From: Arminella tubonensis
Lineage (GTDB): Bacteria > Pseudomonadota > Alphaproteobacteria > Rhizobiales > Rhizobiaceae
Reading direction: 5' to 3'
NCBI RefSeq assembly: GCF_003240585.1
Contig: NZ_PCDP01000006.1
Span: forward strand, 1 to 57,073
Length of the DNA: 57,073 nt
Both the position numbers and the translations under genes were made by a program. Every line of letters starts with the position of its first letter. The stretch's first letter is position 1. Positions 51,344 through 57,073 of this stretch are shown here, piece after piece. Below the pieces are notes generated by a model. It made no database searches, had not been told where the DNA came from, and saw nothing but the letters and a program-made list of their open reading frames with translations.

Positions 51344-52453
51344 TCACTCGGCGGCAGTGCCGATGACGCCGCGCTTGATCTGATCTGCTTCGATCGACTC
51401 GAAAAGAGCGCGGAAATTGCCCTCGCCGAAGCCCTCGTCGCCTTTGCGCTGGATGAATTCGAAGAAGATCGGGCCGATGACGGTTTTCGAGAAGATTTGT
51501 AGCAGGATTTTCGTCATGCCGCCATTCACCACCCCTTCGCCGTCGATCAGGATGCCGTGCTTCTTCATGCGCTCGATCGGCTCATCATGACCGTTCACGC
51601 GAGCATAGGACATGTCATAGTAGGTATTGGGGGGACCCGGCATGAAGAGGAGGCCGTTGCCGGCGAGCTTGTCTACACCCTCGTAGACATTATCGGTACC
51701 AACGGCGATGTGCTGGATGCCCTCGCCCTTGTACTTCTTCAGAAATTCCTCGATCTGGCTCGTCTCGTCCTTCGATTCGTTCAACGGGATGCGGATTTTA
51801 CCGCAGGGCGATGTGATGGCGCGGCTCACCAGACCGGTGAAGCGTCCGTCAATATCGAAAAAGTGGATTTGCTTGAAATTGAACAGTTCGCGGTAGAAGT
51901 CCCACCACTTGTCCATGTTGCCGCGGTAGACGTTGTGCGTCAGATGGTCGAGATAGTAGAAGCCGACACCTTCCGGCCGCGGATCGCGTGCGCCAAGCCA
52001 CTCGAACTCGGCCTCGTAAGCTGATCCTTTTGCACCATAGATTTCGATGAAATAGAGCAGCGAGCCGCCGATCCCGACGATCGCCGGAACGTCCAGTGTC
52101 TTCTCGCTGCCCTCATAGGGAACAGCGCCTTTTGACACCGCGTGATCGAAGGCGTGCCTGGCATCGACGACGCGCCAGGCCATCGACGGCGCACAGGGGC
52201 CGTGATCTGCGACGAAACGCGTGGCATGGCTGCCCGGTTCGGCGTTCAGGATGTAGTTGATATCCCCCTGGCGCCAGACCGTGATATCCTTGGTCCTGTG
52301 CTTGGCGACCATAACATAGCCCATGCGCGTGAAGAGCTCGCGCAGCTTCTGGGGCTCAGGGTGAGCGAACTCGACGAATTCGAAGCCGTCGGTGCCAGCC
52401 GGATTGTCTGCCGTGATTTCCGAAGGCGGTGCGTCATGCGGGAAAGGACCCAT
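51344..52453 (-). CDS. hppD: 4-hydroxyphenylpyruvate dioxygenase
   Basis: From ATG 52453 (GGAGGA five bases upstream) the protein has 369 residues. The three Fe(II) ligands are in HLTHNV, GIQHIAVGTDN and FFEFIQRKG, giving the His-His-Glu triad of HPPD, and the ring-hydroxylation pocket residues are in GPPNTYYDM. It converts 4-hydroxyphenylpyruvate to homogentisate with O2 and CO2 loss. It is the first gene of the homogentisate series; its promoter region carries three palindromes and a divergent Lrp/AsnC regulator gene. Confidence 0.96.
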   Translation of the reverse strand: MGPFPHDAPPSEITADNPAGTDGFEFVEFAHPEPQKLRELFTRMGYVMVAKHRTKDITVWRQGDINYILNAEPGSHATRFVADHGPCAPSMAWRVVDARHAFDHAVSKGAVPYEGSEKTLDVPAIVGIGGSLLYFIEIYGAKGSAYEAEFEWLGARDPRPEGVGFYYLDHLTHNVYRGNMDKWWDFYRELFNFKQIHFFDIDGRFTGLVSRAITSPCGKIRIPLNESKDETSQIEEFLKKYKGEGIQHIAVGTDNVYEGVDKLAGNGLLFMPGPPNTYYDMSYARVNGHDEPIERMKKHGILIDGEGVVNGGMTKILLQIFSKTVIGPIFFEFIQRKGDEGFGEGNFRALFESIEADQIKRGVIGTAAE

Positions 52454-52480
52454 TTTCTCCTCCACAGAGATTTACTTCTT

Positions 52481-52552
52481 GATCATGCAAAGTGTGATCC
52501 AAAATGCATGCAAGGTGCTTGCATTCTTCATGCATAAGGATGAAATTATGCA
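52481..52552. promoter_or_regulatory. Three stacked palindromes between hppD and the Lrp-type regulator
   Basis: Three perfect inverted repeats occur in 72 bp: GATCA/TGATC (52481-52499, nine-base gap), TGCAAG/CTTGCA (52509-52523, three-base gap) and TGCATAA/TTATGCA (52531-52552, eight-base gap). Their centres are spaced 26 and 25.5 bp apart. This suits several dimers of an Lrp/AsnC protein binding the shared control region. Confidence 0.65.
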
Positions 52553-52583
52553 CGGTTCGTGAGGCGTTTGGGGATTTGATGCA

Positions 52584-53084
52584 ATGAATGAACAGCTCGA
52601 CACGTTCGATTTGCGTCTGCTGCAGGAGCTGCAGAAGGACGGCAGGTTGACGAACAACGAGTTGGGCGAGCGGATTGCGCTTTCGCCGTCGCAATGCTCG
52701 CGCAGGCGGACAAGGCTGGAGTCTGAAGGATATATCAGGGGTTACCAGGCCAACCTGGATCGGCAAAAATTGGGTTTGGACATGCTGGTGGTCATTTCCG
52801 TGACGCTCGCAACCCACAACAGAGACAACGCTCGCAGATTTTCCCAATTGGTCAACGGCTTGCCGGAGGTTCTTGAAGCCTACGCTCTGACCGGCGAAAT
52901 GGACTATCACCTGAAAATTGCGACCCGCGGGCTCGCCGGCCTTTCGAGATTCGTCAACGACGTCCTCTTGCCCCACGAGTCGGTGCAGCACGTAAAAACG
53001 TCCATTGTCCTCGACACTCTCAAGACGTTCGAAGGACTGCCGGTGCCCGCCTCGGGCAGTTCGCATGGCGACAGTTCGCGATGA
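52584..53084 (+). CDS. Lrp/AsnC-family regulator, divergent from hppD
   Basis: The 166-residue protein has an N-terminal helix-turn-helix (QLDTFDLRLLQELQKDGRLT, GERIALSPSQCSRRRTRLES) and the AsnC ligand-binding (RAM) domain with YALTGEMDYHLKIATRGLAG. Such proteins form octamers and respond to amino acids. Being divergent from hppD, with operators between, it is the natural candidate to sense tyrosine, phenylalanine or a catabolic product and activate the homogentisate genes. Length is normal. Confidence 0.92.
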   Translation: MNEQLDTFDLRLLQELQKDGRLTNNELGERIALSPSQCSRRRTRLESEGYIRGYQANLDRQKLGLDMLVVISVTLATHNRDNARRFSQLVNGLPEVLEAYALTGEMDYHLKIATRGLAGLSRFVNDVLLPHESVQHVKTSIVLDTLKTFEGLPVPASGSSHGDSSR

Positions 53085-53123
53085 TCCCGACGAGACCGCT
53101 CTGCGCAGTCTTGGCAGATCGCG

Positions 53124-53585
53124 CTAGATCGGCAGTTCGGTCGAGAATTTGAGCTCGCGCAGCACGAAACTCGATACGACCGTGCGCACATGCGTATTGC
53201 GCATGAGGTAGCGGGTCATGAAGGCCTCGTAACTTTCGACGTCCCTCACCCGGATCTTCAGCATGTAGTCGAAAGCGCCTGACAACGCGTAGCATTCCAT
53301 GATCTCCGGCCGCTCCAGCACCACCGAGGCGAAAGACGCCACCGCCTCTTCGTGATGATCCTCCAGCGTTACATGCGCGATCACGCAGAGCTTGAGATCG
53401 AGTTTTCCCGGATCGAGCAGCGTCACACGCTTGCGGATTACACCGTCGGATTCCAGCTCCTGGATCTTCCGCCACGCCGAACTCTGCGACATGCCAGCCC
53501 TTTCAGCCAGCTCTGCCAATGAGAGACTTCCATCGCCCTGAACGAGCTGTAGAAGCTTGCGGCGAATACTGCCAGATTCTTTCAT
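53124..53585 (-). CDS. Second Lrp/AsnC-family regulator, divergent from phhA
   Basis: The 153-residue protein starts at ATG 53585; a GTG at 53597 would add four residues. The helix-turn-helix is LLQLVQGDGSLSLAELAERA, MSQSSAWRKIQELESDGVIR and the RAM domain contains YALSGAFDYMLKIRVRDVES. It is clearly paralogous to the other Lrp protein but only loosely similar. It points away from phhA, so it may control that gene in response to phenylalanine. The two regulator genes are convergent with a 39-bp gap. Confidence 0.9.
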   Translation of the reverse strand: MKESGSIRRKLLQLVQGDGSLSLAELAERAGMSQSSAWRKIQELESDGVIRKRVTLLDPGKLDLKLCVIAHVTLEDHHEEAVASFASVVLERPEIMECYALSGAFDYMLKIRVRDVESYEAFMTRYLMRNTHVRTVVSSFVLRELKFSTELPI

Positions 53586-53708
53586 TCCGCGGCTCACGCT
53601 TGAGAGGATTTTCCATTCTTATCGCCATTGCCAGCACAAAAGAAAGGAAAATCCACAGATCGCGGAGCATAATTGTCAGAAGATTGCAGTATTCGGGAGG
53701 ATCAGCAT

Positions 53709-54500
53709 ATGGTCAAGGAAAGCAGCTACACCGCAAAACTTCCTGGCCCGGACGGCTTATATGCCTATACCGCCGAAGAGGATGCCATATGGGGCGAACT
53801 CTATCGGCGTCAGCTGAAGCTGTTGGCCAATATGGCCTGCCACGAATATCTGGACGGCGTCAAAACGCTAGGGCTCAGGCCGGACAAGGTCCCTCAACTT
53901 CTCGACGTCAATCGGCGCCTGAACGAGACCACCGGCTTCGGCGTAGAAGGCGTCCCCGCGCTAATCCCGCCCTCGCGCTTTTACGAGCTTTTGTCGCAAG
54001 GCAAATTCCCGCTCGCGACCTTCCTGCGCCGCCGCGAACATATCGACTATATCGAGGAACCGGACCTGTTCCACGAGGTTTTTGGCCATTGCCCGCTACT
54101 GACCAACCAGAGCTATGCCAATTTCGTACGGCATTTCGGCGAGACTGCCGCTCGCCTCGGCAAGGGCTATTCCTGGCATTTGTTCCGCATCTTCTGGTTC
54201 ACCGTCGAATTCGGGCTGATCAATACACCTGAAGGCCGCCGCTGTTTCGGCGCGGGTATCGTCTCGTCGCCAAGCGAAGCGAGGGCGGCAATGGAAGGTA
54301 ACGCCTGCGAATTCCGGCCGTTCGATCTGCTAAGCGTCCTTAGGACGCCCTACCGGATCGATATCGTCCAGCCGATCTACTACGTCATCGACAGCTTCGC
54401 CGACCTTGAAGCGATCGTTGCGCAGGATATCGAGGGCCTGATCCTCAAGGCAAAGTCGCTGGGTGATTTCCCGCCAGCTTTCGAAGCCAAGGCGTCGTAA
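53709..54500 (+). CDS. phhA: Phenylalanine 4-monooxygenase
   Basis: ATG 53709 follows GGGAGG by eight bases and gives 263 residues, the length of bacterial single-domain phenylalanine hydroxylases. The Fe(II) ligands are the two His of FHEVFGHCPLLTN and the Glu of FWFTVEFGL; the pterin region includes GFGVEGVPALIPPSRFYELL. It hydroxylates phenylalanine to tyrosine with tetrahydrobiopterin, feeding the homogentisate genes on the other strand. No pterin-4a-carbinolamine dehydratase (phhB) is next to it, and the tyrosine aminotransferase needed before HppD is also elsewhere. Confidence 0.96.
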   Translation: MVKESSYTAKLPGPDGLYAYTAEEDAIWGELYRRQLKLLANMACHEYLDGVKTLGLRPDKVPQLLDVNRRLNETTGFGVEGVPALIPPSRFYELLSQGKFPLATFLRRREHIDYIEEPDLFHEVFGHCPLLTNQSYANFVRHFGETAARLGKGYSWHLFRIFWFTVEFGLINTPEGRRCFGAGIVSSPSEARAAMEGNACEFRPFDLLSVLRTPYRIDIVQPIYYVIDSFADLEAIVAQDIEGLILKAKSLGDFPPAFEAKAS

Positions 54501-54707
54501 AGCGCTGACTATACGGCTCGGACAGCCTCCCTCGGGCGCTATGAAACCTTGCCCGATACAGAGCGCGCCAAGCTGGCCGCCAGTCAACGAAATGCGACAT
54601 CAACGAAGGCGCGATCAGATCGCGTCTACGTTGCAATATCATTTGACGGAGTTCTCCATTTGAGCCCTAATCGGCGGGCGCAATTCTTACTTGTGGGGAG
54701 CAAGGAC

Positions 54708-55805
54708 ATGCATCGCGTCATTCCATTGTTTCTTTTTGCCTATACAATTTTTGCTGCCAGTGTCTCGGCACGTGACCTCGTGTTCGACGATTTTAAAGCA
54801 TCCGCGTTGAATGAAACGCAGTGGTGCTCATGCCAGATAGATCAGAAAAACACGCCGATAGCCTTTCGTCCGGACCCAGATGACAAGAACGATCATATCA
54901 TTGGGATCACCGTCGCCGAATCTTCGCTCGGTGGAAGGAATTGCATGCCGGCCTGCAAATTGCCGAGCAGCAAGTCTGTCACCAACTACGGTCTTGCCAT
55001 TGATGTGAGCAAGCCGGAATTCTTGGGAATGAGCTTTTTTGGCAAGTCCGCCCTGGTTTTGGGCCCCTCTGCTGACCGCACGGATCCGTTTTGCGACGAC
55101 GCGGCGTGGAAACGTGCAAAGGCCGCCAATCAGGAGGGTGAATGCATCCAACGGCAGGAGCTGAGGTTGCAAAAGCCCTTTGTCCAAAAATCCGATGTCC
55201 CGTTGCTTTACTCCTTCCGCTTCCGCATGCCGAAGGACGTGCTCAACACGACCGATTCAATTCGCTGGGTAACGGCACAATGGAAAGAAGAACCAATCAA
55301 CCCGAAATATGAAAAGGAATTTGCGCAATGGTCACCCAGCCCGTTTCTGGCGCAGCGATATGATGACGGAATCCTGCATGTCACAATCCAGGACGACATG
55401 TGCCGCTGCATCGTTGCCTCGGCTCCCTTTTCGAACGGCAAGAGCCCAGTCTGGAAGAGCGGAACACCTCAGTACTGTCAATCCATTCGGCCGGAGGAGA
55501 GCGGCGGCAAAGCCTGTACACCAGACCTCAAAGTCGAGTACGGGGCCTATCCCATCCTCAAGACGCCAGCCGGGCAGTGGGTTGAGATGAGCTACCGTGT
55601 GCAGGCCAGCCGAACGGGCAAGGGTTTCGTCGAAATCCATCAGGGCAAAACTCTGATCGCCAAGATCACGGGAAAGATTGGCTACGAACCCGACCCTGCC
55701 GCGGCGCCCATGACCAAATTTAAGATCGGACAGTATCGCGACTATATCCCTTCATCCGACACCATGGACATCGACTGGATCAGAATTCAAACCGAAGGCA
55801 ATTGA
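54708..55805 (+). CDS. Secreted polysaccharide-lyase-like protein (heparin lyase I type)
   Basis: ATG 54708 (GGGGAG upstream) gives 365 residues with a signal peptide (MHRVIPLFLFAYTIFAASVS, cleavage after SA). The mature protein is beta-rich, with LLYSFRFRMPKDV, GILHVTIQDDMCRC and the closing FKIGQYRDYIPSSDTMDIDW, the jelly-roll end typical of heparin lyase I-like polysaccharide lyases (PF14099). Eight or more Cys (for example CSCQID, CMPACK, CRCIV) suggest disulfides. The family cleaves uronic-acid-containing polymers or binds them. Catalytic residues cannot be assigned by eye. A longer in-frame region upstream to 54549 has no good start. Confidence 0.72.
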   Translation: MHRVIPLFLFAYTIFAASVSARDLVFDDFKASALNETQWCSCQIDQKNTPIAFRPDPDDKNDHIIGITVAESSLGGRNCMPACKLPSSKSVTNYGLAIDVSKPEFLGMSFFGKSALVLGPSADRTDPFCDDAAWKRAKAANQEGECIQRQELRLQKPFVQKSDVPLLYSFRFRMPKDVLNTTDSIRWVTAQWKEEPINPKYEKEFAQWSPSPFLAQRYDDGILHVTIQDDMCRCIVASAPFSNGKSPVWKSGTPQYCQSIRPEESGGKACTPDLKVEYGAYPILKTPAGQWVEMSYRVQASRTGKGFVEIHQGKTLIAKITGKIGYEPDPAAAPMTKFKIGQYRDYIPSSDTMDIDWIRIQTEGN

Positions 55806-55855
55806 ACAACACTCGAATGCCCGTTGGAGGGCGTCCGGCGCTTGAGCCCTTGGTC

Positions 55856-56089
55856 TCAGTGCGTCTTAACCGGATCTGAGTATTCCTGGGATCGAACGTT
55901 GCGGGCTTCGCCCAGGGCTTCCGTGATCGCCAGTACAAGTGCAATGACACTTTGCTCGGCAGTGCGGGCAGTCTGATCCGCCGCGGTTCGAAGCAAGTCC
56001 ATCACCTGAGAAGCAACAATCTGGTTGGCACGATCGATAGCCCAAACTTTGAAGCGAGAATCATCGTCCATTGTATTAGTTTCCATCAT
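55856..56089 (-). CDS. Small hypothetical protein, 77 residues
   Basis: The likely start is the ATG pair at 56089/56086, preceded by GAGGAT; a longer frame from 56134 lacks a ribosome-binding site. The product (METNTMDDDSRFKVWAIDRA) is helical, with Ala-rich VIALVLAITEALGEARN near the end, and has no recognisable domain. It is convergent with the lyase-like gene, with 50 bp between stops. Confidence 0.45.
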   Translation of the reverse strand: MMETNTMDDDSRFKVWAIDRANQIVASQVMDLLRTAADQTARTAEQSVIALVLAITEALGEARNVRSQEYSDPVKTH

Positions 56090-56604
56090 TGCAGAACCAT
56101 CCTCGACACTGGAACGGTAAGTGAGAATGGCCATAAAGTAGTTAAACTGAATATAATAAATGGCTAATTATCCGCGGTATAAGTTGAAATAGCTATTAGT
56201 ATGACATATCGCCAGCCATACTGTCAGAATACCTGGATAAAATCCGACTGCACTGAAAGACGCGGCAGAACATTGTTCCCGCAAGGACGTGTGCTTTCCA
56301 ATTGCTTAGAAATTACACGAGCTCGCGCAATTGCGTCCTCTCTCTGCCGCGGGACTGCGGAAACCTGCTGCGCCCGCCAAGCTAAGCCGATGGCAGTTTC
56401 TGCACTATCTTTGTCTTCAATCGAACCCACGCCGCTGATTGCCGTCGGACTGACGGGCCTGTAACCTCTTCTGCAAGCAGAGCATGCAGTCCAATGCTGC
56501 TTTCCCGTTTCGCTGCCGAGGCGGAGAGTCGAGAGCGGGCGATCAACCTGTGCCGGTAAATCCTCGCCCGGGAATTGTCTCTGAAGGCCCAGCATTGGTG
56601 TAGC
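56090..56604. other. Intergenic stretch without a recognised gene
   Basis: Overlapping open frames on both strands have no domains or ribosome-binding sites. AT-rich DNA at 56140-56215 is probably the promoter area of the small minus-strand gene. Confidence 0.35.
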
Positions 56605-56958
56605 GTGACCCAGATCGAAATTCTCAAAGCTATCTCTCACCGCACTCGGATCGAGATACTCACACAACTCAAGAGGCCGGAAGAGCATTTTGCTGATCAG
56701 GGCTATCCCGTGGCGATGGGTGTGTGCGCAGGACAATTTGACCGCTACGGACTGTCGCAATCGACCGTTTCGGCGCATCTTGGGACATTGCATCGTGCAG
56801 GCCTTCTGACATCAAAACGCATCGGTCAATGCGTCTTCTACAAGCGCAACGAAGTAACGATAGCGGCTTTTCTTGACGAGTTGGACGAGATGTTGAGCCT
56901 TGACGGCGCGCTCCGGTCCGACACTGTCCAAGCCAAAGGGCCGCTTATACCAGCGTGA
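56605..56958 (+). CDS. ArsR-family transcriptional regulator
   Basis: A GTG at 56605 gives 117 residues beginning MTQIEILKAISHRTRIEILT, the first helices of an ArsR/SmtB winged helix; TTG 56575 is an alternative. The recognition helix region is YGLSQSTVSAHLGTLHRAGL followed by the wing TSKRIGQCVFYKRNE. One Cys is at VGVCAGQ-like MGVCAGQ and one in GQCVF, too few and badly spaced for the classical ELCVCDL metal site, so it may sense another signal. No target operon is visible to its right because an IS630-type gene begins there. Confidence 0.82.
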   Translation: MTQIEILKAISHRTRIEILTQLKRPEEHFADQGYPVAMGVCAGQFDRYGLSQSTVSAHLGTLHRAGLLTSKRIGQCVFYKRNEVTIAAFLDELDEMLSLDGALRSDTVQAKGPLIPA

Positions 56959-57031
56959 GCGATCTCTGACTCTTTTTGAGGTTTCCAAATCAGTTGAGTT
57001 CTGAATCAATATCGCAAACTGAGGTTTGCGG

Positions 57032-57073
57032 ATGACATCAGGAATTCCATTGCGCGATGACTTCGACGGCTTT
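57032..57073 (+). mobile_element. First 14 codons of a probable IS630-type transposase
   Basis: ATG 57032 (GAGG eleven bases upstream) opens MTSGIPLRDDFDGF and runs off the window edge. The PLRDDFD start resembles IS630-family transposases common in Rhizobiales (which continue toward an SxLRxLA helix). The call is tentative because so little is present. Confidence 0.4.

Overview
The window looks like a replicon of an alphaproteobacterium of the Rhizobiales, most likely a Rhizobium/Agrobacterium relative, possibly a large plasmid or chromid. Reasons: high-GC coding sequence, DUF982 and DUF1127 genes, a PraR-like XRE regulator, a DUF1612 (RHE_PE00001-type) protein of the kind usually found on rhizobial plasmids, a ROSE-type RNA thermometer in front of a small heat-shock gene, and IalB, dodecin and UgpC-type genes. 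No replication, conjugation, rRNA or tRNA genes were seen. Family assignments come from reading the translations; no database search was run.

Layout. 1-3.9 kb: metal efflux (CDF exporter, cut by the window edge, and a CPx P-type ATPase) behind a MerR-type promoter, next to a decayed DsbA-like gene. 4.2-10 kb: three co-directional genes for exported proteins (a subtilase with an unusual oxyanion position, an NTF2/SnoaL-like protein, a two-CxxCH protein). 10-12 kb: aldo/keto reductase relic, PraR-like regulator and a small protein. 12.1-17.4 kb: TetR regulator divergent from an RND adaptor and pump. 17.4-22.8 kb: zinc dehydrogenase, CNNM/HlyC-type membrane protein, AHH-type nuclease candidate, receiver-only protein, diguanylate cyclase. 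22.8-26.6 kb: two cytosine-deaminase-like amidohydrolases and an amidase. 26.6-36 kb: a mosaic accessory stretch with a DUF1612 protein, an amber-interrupted Fic gene behind direct repeats, hsp20 with its thermometer, DUF982, rsgA, DUF1127, an intact aldo/keto reductase and IS110 debris.

36-44.4 kb: a tightly coupled DeoR-kinase-ABC importer-SIS isomerase operon divergent from a KbaZ/GatZ gene; together these suggest uptake and breakdown of a galactosamine-like amino sugar. 44.6-46.4 kb: a second, intact Fic gene preceded by seven phased 16-bp repeats. 46.5-48.1 kb: IalB-like protein and dodecin. 48.2-54.5 kb: the homogentisate route from phenylalanine to fumarate and acetoacetate (phhA, hppD, hmgA, fah, maiA; no transaminase here) with two Lrp/AsnC regulators and three stacked palindromes at the hppD promoter. 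54.7-57 kb: a secreted polysaccharide-lyase-like protein, a small hypothetical, an ArsR regulator and the first codons of a probable IS630-type transposase.

The least explained signals are the repeat arrays in front of both Fic genes, the amber codon that splits one Fic protein between its inhibitory helix and its catalytic core, and the subtilase/SnoaL/two-heme cluster.
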